Of a stretch of DNA of 64,000 nucleotides, positions 34,583 to 43,702 are shown in pieces; the first letter of the stretch is position 1; each line of letters opens with the position of its first letter. The translations under genes and the position numbers were made by a program. Origin of the DNA: Bin75 sp965223955 (GTDB lineage Bacteria; Nitrospirota; Nitrospiria; Nitrospirales; UBA8639); the NCBI GenBank assembly GCA_965223955.1, contig OZ245029.1:2108001-2172000 (forward strand), written 5' to 3'. The notes beneath the pieces are model-generated. The model did no database searches. It saw only the letters and a list, made by a program, of their open reading frames with translations, and was not told where the DNA came from.

Positions 34583-36148
34583 CTATTCCCACTCGATCGT
34601 ACTCGGTGGTTTGGAACTGATGTCATACACGACGCGATTCACCCCCGATACTTCGTTGATGATCCGATTCGCCACGTGCGCCAGAAAGGATTGCGGCAAT
34701 GGCGCCCAATCGGCGGTCATGCCGTCCACACTGGTCACGGCTCGTAACCCGATAACGTGCTCATACGTCCGTTGATCACCCATCACCCCCACGGTACGAA
34801 TCGGCAGCAACACGGCAAACGCCTGCCACGTCTGCCGGTATAACCCCTGTGCCTTTAATTCATCGATAAAAATAGCATCCGCTTCACGGAGCATGTCTAC
34901 GCGAGGCAGTGTCACCGCTCCAAGGATGCGAATGGCCAAGCCCGGGCCCGGAAAGGGATGACGATGAACCACGTCATCCGGCAAACCCAGTTCCTTGCCC
35001 AGGACTCGGACTTCATCCTTGAACAATTCCCGGAGCGGTTCGACCAAGCGGAGTTTCATCCGCGCGGGAAGCCCACCGACGTTATGATGCGTCTTGATCG
35101 TCGCGGATGGCCCCTTGTGGCTGACACTTTCAATCACGTCGGGATAGAGCGTGCCTTGAACCAGGTAACGCACGTTGCCGATGTTCCGCGCTTCGCGATC
35201 AAACGCCTTGATGAATTGGCGCCCGATGATCTTGCGCTTTTTTTCCGGATCGGTCGTTCGACCCAGTGCTCGTAAGAATTGCTCGGAGGCATCGACCATG
35301 CGGCAGTTGAAGTGAAACGACCTGAACGTCTGCTTAAGCTGTTTGACTTCATGTTTCCGCATCACGCCGTTATCGATAAACACACAGGTCAGCTGTTTCC
35401 CGATCGCCTGATGGGTCATAGCTGCCGCCACCGTACTATCGACGCCTCCACTCAGAGCACAGAGTACCTTCTCACTCCCCACTTGTCCGCGAATCTGGTT
35501 GATGGAATCGTGCAAGAACGACCCCATGGTCCAGGTCGGCCTTGCCCCACAAATATGACGGACGAAGTTTTTGAGGATACGTGCGCCGTGGGTGGTATGG
35601 GCGACTTCAGGGTGAAATTGCAGGCCGTAGAGGCGATGTCTCCGGTTGACCGATTTCATCGCGGCAATGGGAGAATTCGCCGTCTTCGCAATGGGCCTGA
35701 AGCCGGATGGCACCTTTTCAATGCGGTCTCCGTGCGACATCCAGACCGAAAAAGGACTCTTCTCGTCCAGCCCCCTGAATAAATCCGATCCATCCTGAAC
35801 CAGTAACTCTGCACGACCGAATTCCCTGTGCTTCGCCCGGCCGACTCGCCCACCCATGGACTGGGCCATCAATTGCATGCCGTAGCAAATGCCGAGAACC
35901 GGCACCCCTTCCTTCATAATCGCTTTTGACCATCCCGGCTGTCCGACGCTCGTCACACTGGCCGGCCCCCCGGACAAAATGATGCCTTTGGGTCGATTTG
36001 CTTGAATCGTTTCCAAGGAAGCGGAAGAAGACAGGATAATGGAATGAACGTGGAATTCCCGAATCCGGCGGGCAATCAGTTGGGTGTATTGTGACCCAAA
36101 ATCAAGAACGACGATCGTATCGTGACAGGACGCGCTGGAGGATGACAT
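34583..36148 (-). CDS. guaA: GMP synthase (glutamine-hydrolysing)
   Basis: 521 aa from the ATG at 36148; a TTG further upstream would overlap guaB and is not used. The class I amidotransferase domain has the nucleophile cysteine in VLGICYGMQL and its His/Glu pair in FHPEVAHT; the ATP-pyrophosphatase P-loop is in ALSGGVDSTVAAAM; the C-terminal dimerisation domain ends SKPPSTIEWE. It converts XMP to GMP, the last step of GMP synthesis. guaB lies 25 bases upstream, forming a guaBA operon. Confidence 0.98.
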   Translation of the reverse strand: MSSSSASCHDTIVVLDFGSQYTQLIARRIREFHVHSIILSSSASLETIQANRPKGIILSGGPASVTSVGQPGWSKAIMKEGVPVLGICYGMQLMAQSMGGRVGRAKHREFGRAELLVQDGSDLFRGLDEKSPFSVWMSHGDRIEKVPSGFRPIAKTANSPIAAMKSVNRRHRLYGLQFHPEVAHTTHGARILKNFVRHICGARPTWTMGSFLHDSINQIRGQVGSEKVLCALSGGVDSTVAAAMTHQAIGKQLTCVFIDNGVMRKHEVKQLKQTFRSFHFNCRMVDASEQFLRALGRTTDPEKKRKIIGRQFIKAFDREARNIGNVRYLVQGTLYPDVIESVSHKGPSATIKTHHNVGGLPARMKLRLVEPLRELFKDEVRVLGKELGLPDDVVHRHPFPGPGLAIRILGAVTLPRVDMLREADAIFIDELKAQGLYRQTWQAFAVLLPIRTVGVMGDQRTYEHVIGLRAVTSVDGMTADWAPLPQSFLAHVANRIINEVSGVNRVVYDISSKPPSTIEWE

Positions 36149-36173
36149 GGTTAGTCGGGTCCTGGCACTCACG

Positions 36174-37643
36174 TTATTCAACGTCAGCCCTATAGTTGGG
36201 CGCCTCCTTGGTTATCACCACGTCATGAACGTGGCCTTCTCTCAATCCGGCGTGGGTTAAACGAATGAACCGGGCGTTTTGCTGTAACTCGGGAATGGAC
36301 CGGCATCCGCAATAACCCATGCCGGCTTTCAGGCCACCGACCAATTGATACACCATATTGGACATCAGGCCTTTATAGGGCACACGGCCTTCGATTCCCT
36401 CCGGCACCAGCTTTCCCACGGCCTGTCCTTCCTGCCGATAGCGGTCCCGGCCCCATCGTTCCAAGGCTCCGAGCGAACCCATGCCCCGATACTCTTTATA
36501 AGTGCGGCCTTGATACAAGACCGTTTCCCCCGGTGATTCTTCGGTTCCGGCAAACAGGGATCCGATCATCACGGCTGATGCTCCCGCAGCCAAGGCTTTG
36601 GAGATATCGCCTGAATATTTAATGCCCCCATCGGCCAGTACCGGAACGCCGGTTCCGCTCAGCGCTTCGGCACAATCGGCAATGGCGGTCAGTTGGGGAA
36701 CGCCGGCTCCCGAGACGATCCGCGTCGTACAAATCGAGCCAGGCCCCACGCCAACCTTCACCGCGTCAACGCCCACGTCCACAAGTTCCCTGGCCGCTTC
36801 CGCCGTGCCGATGTTCCCGGCCACCACCTCCATCGACGAATAACGTTGTTTGATCATTTTCACCGTATCGATGACACTCTGGGAATGACCATGCGCCGTA
36901 TCCACGACGATCATGTCCACACCGGCCTTGACCAGTCGCTCGACGCGTTCCGGCACGTCCTCTCCCACGCCGACGGCCGCGGCGACCCGTAGCCGACCGT
37001 GGGTATCCTTGCAGGCGTTCGGGTATTTAATCTGTTTTTGAATGTCCTTGATCGTGATGAGCCCCTTGAGCTCGAATTCGTCGTTGACGACCGGCAATTT
37101 TTCAATCCGATGCTCGTGCAGGATTTCCCGGGCCTTGGCGAGACTCGTCCCCTCCGGCACCGTCACCAACTGTTCTTGAGTCATCACCTGAGACACCGGC
37201 AAATCAAAACGAGACTCGAATCGCAAATCACGATTGGTCAGAATACCCACCAACTTTTTTTCTCTGGTCACCGGAATGCCGGAGATTCGATAAGTCGCCA
37301 TAATCTCATGGGCATCACGAATGGTTTGATCGGGTGCAATCGTAATGGGATCGAGAATCATGCCACTCTCGGATTTTTTCACCTTATCGACTTCGAGGGC
37401 TTGCTGTTCAGGCGACATGGCCCGATGGAGGACCCCGATGCCTCCTTCCCGTGCCAACGCGATGGCTAAACGACCTTCCGTCACGGTATCCATGGCGGCA
37501 CTCATGATCGGAACATTGATCGTAATATGGCGCGAGACGTGTGTGGAACAATCCACGTCGCTCGGCATCACCTCCGATTTGGCGGGCACCAATACCACGT
37601 CGTCAAAAGTCAACCCGATTCGTGTTTTATCCCAGAGTGCCAT
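36174..37643 (-). CDS. guaB: IMP dehydrogenase
   Basis: 489 aa. The catalytic loop cysteine is in GPGSICTTRIVSGAG near residue 305; the conserved DTAHGHS and the flap segment YRGMGSLGA are present. Two CBS domains (about residues 95-205) are inserted in the barrel (TIRDAHEIMATYRISGIPV; SLAKAREILHEHRIEKLPV), the usual regulatory module. It oxidises IMP to XMP with NAD and is the first enzyme of the guanine branch, upstream of guaA. Confidence 0.98.
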   Translation of the reverse strand: MALWDKTRIGLTFDDVVLVPAKSEVMPSDVDCSTHVSRHITINVPIMSAAMDTVTEGRLAIALAREGGIGVLHRAMSPEQQALEVDKVKKSESGMILDPITIAPDQTIRDAHEIMATYRISGIPVTREKKLVGILTNRDLRFESRFDLPVSQVMTQEQLVTVPEGTSLAKAREILHEHRIEKLPVVNDEFELKGLITIKDIQKQIKYPNACKDTHGRLRVAAAVGVGEDVPERVERLVKAGVDMIVVDTAHGHSQSVIDTVKMIKQRYSSMEVVAGNIGTAEAARELVDVGVDAVKVGVGPGSICTTRIVSGAGVPQLTAIADCAEALSGTGVPVLADGGIKYSGDISKALAAGASAVMIGSLFAGTEESPGETVLYQGRTYKEYRGMGSLGALERWGRDRYRQEGQAVGKLVPEGIEGRVPYKGLMSNMVYQLVGGLKAGMGYCGCRSIPELQQNARFIRLTHAGLREGHVHDVVITKEAPNYRADVE

Positions 37644-37850
37644 CTGCGTGTTCCTCAGAAAATACCCGTGACCGAGTCATTGTGAGAGACGTCATGAAAT
37701 TGTCGTTGAACAAAAACCGGCGAGAAAAAGCGCGGAAACAGCTTACCAAGATTTTCCCAAAAAATCGACGGTAAATCCTACAACGCCTTCATCGGTTTCC
37801 ACAACGTCCGCAAGTTGCATTCAATGACGCGACCTCTTTAGAATTCCCCC

Positions 37851-38135
37851 ATGAGTGACGCCATCGCGTTCGATACCCATAAATTCGTCAAACACCTGAC
37901 GGAGAAAGGTTTTACCGAAGAGCAGGCCGAGGCCCTGGCAAATGAGCAGGTCAACCTGCTCAACGGCAATCTGGCCACCAAGACCGGCTTTGAAACCCTG
38001 CGGCAAGCAACCAAGGACACTATCCGAGGTATCAAGTCCGACTTACTGAAATTCAAATCCGACATGGTGAAATGGTTGGTTGGTAGTCTGACTGTCCAAG
38101 GCGGGCTGATTGTCGCCCTAGTCAAGCTGTTATAG
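37851..38135 (+). CDS. Coiled-coil membrane protein (DUF1640/CCDC90-like)
   Basis: 94 aa. The N-terminal half (FDTHKFVKHLTEKGFTEEQAEALA) matches the head of CCDC90/DUF1640 proteins; a coiled-coil neck follows, and the end is a single membrane helix (MVKWLVGSLTVQGGLIVALVKLL). Bacterial members are of unknown role; mitochondrial relatives regulate the calcium uniporter. The head domain is the part that matches best. Divergent from guaB, with a 207-base gap. Confidence 0.75.
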   Translation: MSDAIAFDTHKFVKHLTEKGFTEEQAEALANEQVNLLNGNLATKTGFETLRQATKDTIRGIKSDLLKFKSDMVKWLVGSLTVQGGLIVALVKLL

Positions 38136-38229
38136 AGCACGCCTCCTCGCCAGCACGCTTCCCAAACCGTGGCCCCTCGAAGTGCCTAGCCACTAGTCGC
38201 CGATGTTGTTATCTGGCTCAAAGAACGCT

Positions 38230-39173
38230 ATGAACTACTGGATTACAACACACTGGCCACCCCGAGATGGCGACAGCGACGACGGACGTACCACAGGCGT
38301 TTGGGTTCCAGAAGGACGCGAACAAGCCGCCAGCGACTTAAAACAGGATGACTATGTCGCTGTGTACGAGGCACAAAGCGGACGAACTGAAGTCCGTGAA
38401 CTTCCAAATGGCACTACTGACAAATTTCCCTGCACATCTGGACGTGGAGGAATGATTTGCTATGGCATAGCAGATTCAACCATATCTGCCGTCCCGAATT
38501 CTCAACCGGAGAGATATTCCGATGGCTCGAAGATTTGGTGGCGTTGGCATGCCCCTGTTTCCATCTGCTCGCGTAGTGGCTTCGTCGAGCGTAAGGAGGT
38601 GGCTCGAATCCTCGGTTACAAAACCACCTATAATTTCCACGGCTTTGGTGATTACCATTCTGGTTTAAAAAAATCAGCGAATCCCAATTTTGGTCACTTG
38701 TTGACGCCTTTCATGCATCGCGCCCCATTCGATTCCCTACTCCAACAGGCAGTGTCGGCAGGTCTCGAAATGGCGGTGAGGAAGGGCCTGTTCACTTAAA
38801 CCTGAAAAATTATGTTGCTTCCAATCCTGCAGTTGCCCTCAATGAACGGGGCTTGCGGACTCTCCATGTAGAATACCCATTTCCAACAAATGACCGTGCC
38901 GATATCGTGTTGGCAGATCGTCATAATCGAATTATCGGTCTTGAAATCGAACCAACCATTCCTGGCGTTGATTTGGTCGGCCTGTTACAGGCAATCAAGT
39001 ATCAATACATGCTTGAATGCGTTACACAACGCGAACGTGGTGATAGTCGTGGCATATTGGTTGCGCATAAGATTAGCGGTCAGGTTAAGACTGTTTGTGA
39101 GAAGTACGGAATCGAATGCTTTGAAATCTCCCGTAATGAAGTAGAATCTTGGGTAGCACAGAAGGACGAATAA
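38230..39173 (+). pseudogene. EVE-like domain fused to NucS-like nuclease, frameshifted
   Basis: Frame one (from ATG 38230, 190 codons) has an EVE/PUA-like start MNYWITTHWPP and VAVYEAQSGRTEVRE. A second frame then encodes HLNLKNYVASNPAVALNERG and RADIVLADRHNRIIGLEIEP, GLLQAIKYQYML and RGILVAHKISGQVK, the D...ExE...QxxKY pattern of PD-(D/E)XK nucleases of the NucS/DUF91 kind. Adding one base near 38759 (TCGGCAGG) joins the two into a continuous product of about 314 aa. EVE domains read modified bases, so the intact protein would be a modification-dependent nuclease (inference). The frame break could be natural or a read error. Confidence 0.6.
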
Positions 39174-39263
39174 CAAGTCGTTGCAGCGTAAAGGAATAAG
39201 AAATTCAAGCGAATAATCTGCTTTTCTAGGCATTCGGTTATTGAGCGAGAGATTCTTCGCCTT

Positions 39264-39300
39264 CGGCTCAGAATGACAAATTCGGGATGGCGTTGGCTAC
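39264..39300. repeat. Dispersed intergenic repeat
   Basis: The string GGCTCAGAATGACAAATTCG with following GGGATGGCGTTGGCT recurs with small changes at 61257-61285 and 62717-62745, in each case in intergenic DNA, and in weaker form near 54170. No protein is encoded. Confidence 0.5.
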
Positions 39301-39335
39301 TTTCATATCAATGACGATGTTCCTACCGGGATTGG

Positions 39336-39380
39336 GAAAAAACAAAGCCCCCGGACGGCTCATGCGTTCGCGGGGGCCTT
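39336..39380 (-). terminator. Rho-independent terminator of the NHL gene
   Basis: On the - strand a GC-rich stem (AAGGCCCCCG against CGGGGGCTTT, loop of about 14 bases) is followed by TTTGTTTTTT, beginning some 30 bases after the stop of the gene at 39409. Confidence 0.82.
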
Positions 39381-39408
39381 GCTTAGCACACGGGCTCGAG
39401 TGAGGCTG

Positions 39409-42372
39409 CTATTGTTCTCCGCTTTCCGGTAGGGCCGCCACTGTTTCCGATTCCTCTCGCAGAAAGTCTTCGGCGTCTTCAGCCGGCATGAAGTGTTGCA
39501 CGCGCATATTGCCGCTATCGACCACGAAGACGTGCCCTTTGTGATCCACCGCGAGCCCATAGGGAAAGTTGAATTGCCCCTCGGCATTACCGAATCCACC
39601 CCATTGGGTGATGAAATTTCCATCCCGATCGAATTTTTGAATCCTCTGGTTTCCCGTGTCCGATATGTAGACGTCGCCCGTGCCCTCCACCGTGATCCCC
39701 CAGGGTGAACGGAATTGGCCCGGCTCCTGGGCTTGGGCGCTACTCGCGTGGCCCGGACTGGCTCCACCGCCCCATTTGGCGACGAGTTGCGGGAGGACGT
39801 TCGTACTGGTATCGAACTTCTGGATTCGATGATTCCCCATATCCACGACGTATACCATCCCGTCATTCTGATCGACGGCCACGCCCCGGGCAAAATAGAA
39901 TTGCCCGTCATTATTCCCGAAACTTCCCCACTGCATCACGAACTCACCCTCTTCATCGAATTTCTGGACGCGGAAATTGGCACTATCGACGACGTACAGG
40001 TACCCACGCACCCGGTCGACCGCCACGTCCCAGGGTGTATTAAACTGTCCTTCCCCATTCCCGCGATTACCGATTTTCGCGAGGTATTGGCCCAGTTTCC
40101 CATCGAATTTCTGCACGCGATGGTTACTGGTATCGCACACGTACACGTCACCTTTTCCATCGCACGCGATTCCCGTGGGGTTGTTGAAATTCCCATTGGC
40201 CGTACCGAAATTCCCCCACAGCAGGATGAAGTTGCCATTTCTGTCGAATTTTTGAACACGGGTGTTGCCGTTGTCGGTCACGAACAAGGAGCCCTGTTGA
40301 TCGATGGTCAGCCCATAGAGCGGCGCCATAAACTCACCGCCGTGCAGTAACGAGGCGCCACGACCGGGTTTTCCCCATTTCGCCGTACACACGTACCCCG
40401 AGGTATTCAGCAAAATGTTCGCACTGGCCGGGACCGAGATATTATTGCCGGCATCTTTAAACCAGACGTAAACCGTTTTGGGCCCGTCACCCGGCGATAA
40501 CGTCAGGGGAATCGTTGCCCCAAAACGATTTTCCGGCTCGACCTCGATCCATCCAGGCAAGGTCGCACCGGGAGTCATGGGATTTTCAGAAATGAAATAT
40601 CCCGTCACGCCGGTATCGACGTCCCTGGCCGAAATGGTCGCCACCACGTCCAACGAATTCGTCATGTATGCCCAGTGATTCAGGACGATATCCGGATTCT
40701 GCGGGGCAGCCACGTCGATCAAAACGGGCATGACTTCCTGTTCTTCCGACAGGGGGCTCTCGGCGTCATTCTCATCAACGCTCGTGAGCACATAGTAATA
40801 GGCCGTATTATTCGTCAATCCGGCATGGGTATAGGGACTCGTCACCCCTTCGATTCGAGTAGCCGTCTCTTTGGACACACCGGGAGCGGTACTGAAATAG
40901 AGGTTGTAAGACACGGCGCCGGGCACCTCCATCCAACTGAGCATCGCCTCCGTATCTCCGGGTTTCCCCACCAACGGTGTGGCAAGCAGGCCACTCTCCG
41001 ACTGTGCAACCTTGTCGGATTTTTCCGTCCCCCTGGCAAGTTCTTCCTCCGTGGGCGCAAACTTCAGGATCCGATAGTTCCCACTATCCACCACGTAGAC
41101 ATACCCTTCTTTATCCACCGCGATGCCGGAAGGAAAATTCACCTGGGCTTCCGTGAGCCCACGGTTGCCCCAGGAACACAAATAGGTTCCGTTCGAATCG
41201 AACTTTTGAATCCGGTGGTTCCCGCTATCCACGACGTACACGTTGCCCAAGGCGTCGCATGCCACGCCCCAGGGAGATTTGAATTGTCCGATTCCGTTCC
41301 CTTCTCTCCCCCATTTCGCAAGAAAATTTCCACGGGAATCGAATTTTTGAATGCGATGATTGCCTTCATCGGCAATGTAAATATGGCCGGCAAAGTCGAT
41401 CGTCAGGCCTCGTGGATAGAAAAAGGCGCCATCGAAGCTCCCGTCTTTTCCCCATTTAAGCAAGGGGGTGCCGTCCGACTGGAATTTTTGTATGCGAGCG
41501 TTACTCGTATCCGAGACGTAGAGATTCCCTTGCTGATCCGTGGCCACCCCCCATGGCACGTCAAACTGTCCGGCCTCGGCGCCTCGCCAGGCAAAACCGA
41601 ACTTGCCCCAGGCACGCAAAAAGTTTCCATCAGGATCAAACTTCTGGATGCGGTTGTTTCCACTATCGGCCACGTACACGTGTCCTTCAGGAGAGGTCGC
41701 CAACCCTCTGGGATAATAAAACGCGCCATCTTCCGAATCCGCTTCTCCGCCCCAGCGAGCCGAAAATTTTCCGTCCTTATCAAACCGTTGAATGGCATGA
41801 TTATCGGTATCCGCCACGTAGACGTTGCCGTCGCTATCGAGGGCAATACCGGTCGGTGAACGGAATTCCCCGTCATCGACGCCTTCCTGCCCGAATTGCA
41901 GCACGGGCAAATACGGTGAAGGGATCGACATGACTTCTTCCGATTCACGACTTTCTCCATCGGCGGTCACGACGGTGACCACGTAGTGGTAACACAACCC
42001 ATTGGCAAGGTCGTTATGCATGTAGGGACAGGAAGGACCTTCGATACAATTCCCTTTTTCCTTGGTCACCCCGATGACAGGATTAAAATCGTCCTGACTC
42101 GCAATCGGACGAGTCAGTTCATTCGGCTTGATTTTGACCCCCGGAGAGGTCTGATAGTAGATGTTGTAGTACATCGCATCGGGCGCGGCATCCCAACTCA
42201 AGGTAATAAATCCATTGCCCGCGATGACCTTGATGCCAGAGGGCGGATCGGGCAGTTTCTCCTGATCGGCGTCTTCGCCTGCACCCCAGTCTTCTTCGAG
42301 ACCTTCGACTCTTGAAACACATTGACCCCACTGCGGGATCAGATCACGACCTAACTCAAAAAAATCCTTCAT
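39409..42372 (-). CDS. Large NHL-repeat protein with fibronectin-III-like domains
   Basis: 987 aa from the ATG at 42372 (GAGG 6 bases upstream). Twelve NHL repeats can be counted, six near residues 165-460 and six near 680-985, each with P-x-G-I/L-A-V/C-D, Y-V-x-D and R-I-Q-K-F (e.g. GIALDSDGNVYVADTDNH, HRIQKFDSRGNF), predicting two six-bladed propellers. Between and before them are two FN3-like modules (FITLSWDAAPDAMYYNIYY; AMLSWMEVPGAVSYNLYF) and an Ig-like segment. Curiously there is no signal peptide or membrane helix, so secretion, if any, uses another route. Function unknown. A terminator follows directly. Confidence 0.88.
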   Translation of the reverse strand: MKDFFELGRDLIPQWGQCVSRVEGLEEDWGAGEDADQEKLPDPPSGIKVIAGNGFITLSWDAAPDAMYYNIYYQTSPGVKIKPNELTRPIASQDDFNPVIGVTKEKGNCIEGPSCPYMHNDLANGLCYHYVVTVVTADGESRESEEVMSIPSPYLPVLQFGQEGVDDGEFRSPTGIALDSDGNVYVADTDNHAIQRFDKDGKFSARWGGEADSEDGAFYYPRGLATSPEGHVYVADSGNNRIQKFDPDGNFLRAWGKFGFAWRGAEAGQFDVPWGVATDQQGNLYVSDTSNARIQKFQSDGTPLLKWGKDGSFDGAFFYPRGLTIDFAGHIYIADEGNHRIQKFDSRGNFLAKWGREGNGIGQFKSPWGVACDALGNVYVVDSGNHRIQKFDSNGTYLCSWGNRGLTEAQVNFPSGIAVDKEGYVYVVDSGNYRILKFAPTEEELARGTEKSDKVAQSESGLLATPLVGKPGDTEAMLSWMEVPGAVSYNLYFSTAPGVSKETATRIEGVTSPYTHAGLTNNTAYYYVLTSVDENDAESPLSEEQEVMPVLIDVAAPQNPDIVLNHWAYMTNSLDVVATISARDVDTGVTGYFISENPMTPGATLPGWIEVEPENRFGATIPLTLSPGDGPKTVYVWFKDAGNNISVPASANILLNTSGYVCTAKWGKPGRGASLLHGGEFMAPLYGLTIDQQGSLFVTDNGNTRVQKFDRNGNFILLWGNFGTANGNFNNPTGIACDGKGDVYVCDTSNHRVQKFDGKLGQYLAKIGNRGNGEGQFNTPWDVAVDRVRGYLYVVDSANFRVQKFDEEGEFVMQWGSFGNNDGQFYFARGVAVDQNDGMVYVVDMGNHRIQKFDTSTNVLPQLVAKWGGGASPGHASSAQAQEPGQFRSPWGITVEGTGDVYISDTGNQRIQKFDRDGNFITQWGGFGNAEGQFNFPYGLAVDHKGHVFVVDSGNMRVQHFMPAEDAEDFLREESETVAALPESGEQ

Positions 42373-42606
42373 GACACCCCTCACAATACTCAAGTCTTAC
42401 TAAAGGTTTTCTCGATAGCTCTTTGAATTTACGTATTTATTTTTATGAATCAATTGAATTTTTCAAATAAAACCAAGTAGTTGCAAAAAAGTCTAACAGG
42501 CCGTTATTTCCGAAGTCAAGGCAAGCACACAAGTCCGTCATTGTGGAAGGCGGTGTTTTCCCGAATGCCTGCACATGATTCCGTGTCGCACCATACGGGC
42601 ATTGAT

Positions 42607-43317
42607 TTAATGAAGAACATGATGCAAGTCACCAAGACTGGCAATGCAGGGTATCGTTCCACCCGTCCCGTCTCGATCGAGGAGCACCCCCGATAAGTTG
42701 GCATTGGTGGCTCCCTCAAAGTCTTCCTTTGGATCATCACCCACATGCATCGCCTCTTCCGGCTCAACCACGTGTTGATCCAAGGCATGCCGAAAGATCT
42801 TCGGAGACGGTTTGGCCGACCCGGCGAGACTGGAAATCGTAATGGAATCAAAAAAGCGCTCCAACCTTAACTCCCGGAAAATTTCAAAAAACCGCGTATC
42901 GAAATTGGAGATCACCCCAAGCTCATATCCTTGTGAGCGCAACTGCTGAAGAACTTCCGGCACTTCAGCATAAATTTCCCACGCATCTGCTGTACTAAAG
43001 GCTTCATAGACTTCATCGAAGTAGTCATCGAACCCGTCAAACATCCCAACGCGATAGAACACCGCGTGCACGATGTCAAACCACCAGAGTCGTTCGCATT
43101 GCTTTAGTTTTTCCGGTTGCTCCACGGCAAAGATCGGCGGGGGGGCTTGGCGAAAGGCGTCCTTGAACGCCTGGTTCACCTTGGCCACCCTATCAACCGA
43201 ACGCGGCACGCCATACTTTTCCGCATGCCGGAGATAGACGTCCCCGACGGACCCCTTGACGTGAAACAGGGTTCCAACGGCATCGAAAAACACGACTTTT
43301 ATGCGCGATACCGGCAT
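42607..43317 (-). CDS. HAD-superfamily hydrolase
   Basis: 236 aa from the ATG at 43317. Motif I is VFFDAVGTLF, where the second aspartate of DxD is replaced by valine-glycine (DAVGT), as in many HDHD3-like members. A helical cap follows, motif II is VISNF, motif III K in GSAKPSPKIF, and motif IV GDDPKEDFEGA. It should be a phosphatase or haloacid-dehalogenase-type enzyme of unknown substrate. A frame opening at GTG 43392 would add 25 residues without a ribosome site. Confidence 0.8.
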   Translation of the reverse strand: MPVSRIKVVFFDAVGTLFHVKGSVGDVYLRHAEKYGVPRSVDRVAKVNQAFKDAFRQAPPPIFAVEQPEKLKQCERLWWFDIVHAVFYRVGMFDGFDDYFDEVYEAFSTADAWEIYAEVPEVLQQLRSQGYELGVISNFDTRFFEIFRELRLERFFDSITISSLAGSAKPSPKIFRHALDQHVVEPEEAMHVGDDPKEDFEGATNANLSGVLLDRDGTGGTIPCIASLGDLHHVLH

Positions 43318-43413
43318 GTCGATGGAAGCTAGGGTAAAAACAGGCTTGTCCCCGACCGGAGCGGGGATCTCATCGAGGAATCGCGCCGCCACAAGCGAGA
43401 AAAATGCAGGCGC

Positions 43414-43524
43414 TTATTTTTTGCTGCCTGCTTTGCGTTGTGCTTGTTCAAGTGCCTTCAAGCGTTCTTGATTCTTTCGGTGTTTGCGACGAAGTTCTCG
43501 ATCTTTTTCTCGTCCTCTTGGCAT
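43414..43524 (-). CDS. Small basic protein (36 aa)
   Basis: 36 aa (MPRGREKDRELRRKHRKNQ, then ERLKALEQAQRKAGSKK), almost all helix-forming and highly basic, with GGGAG 9 bases before the ATG at 43524. A longer frame upstream carries unrelated residues and no ribosome site. The sequence type recalls tiny ribosome-associated basic proteins, but I cannot name a family. It lies upstream of the HAD gene on the same strand, divergent from valS. Confidence 0.5.
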   Translation of the reverse strand: MPRGREKDRELRRKHRKNQERLKALEQAQRKAGSKK

Positions 43525-43702
43525 CCGAATTTCTCCCTGGTCCTGCCTTGGTGTGATCGTCAATAACTCAGTAGAATTCCCTGTAAAACCGTGAGGAAGT
43601 TTTAGCATATTCATTCCCATGGAAACAAGCAGGGCTTTGCTTGCGAGGATATACCCTCTCCATGCTAAGATTTTTGGCTTTGTCAGCACGAGTTTTATCC
43701 TT

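Noticed and set aside
40675..41859. Open frame of 394 codons on the + strand
   Set aside because: Antisense shadow of the NHL-repeat gene; its apparent periodicity is caused by the repeats on the other strand.
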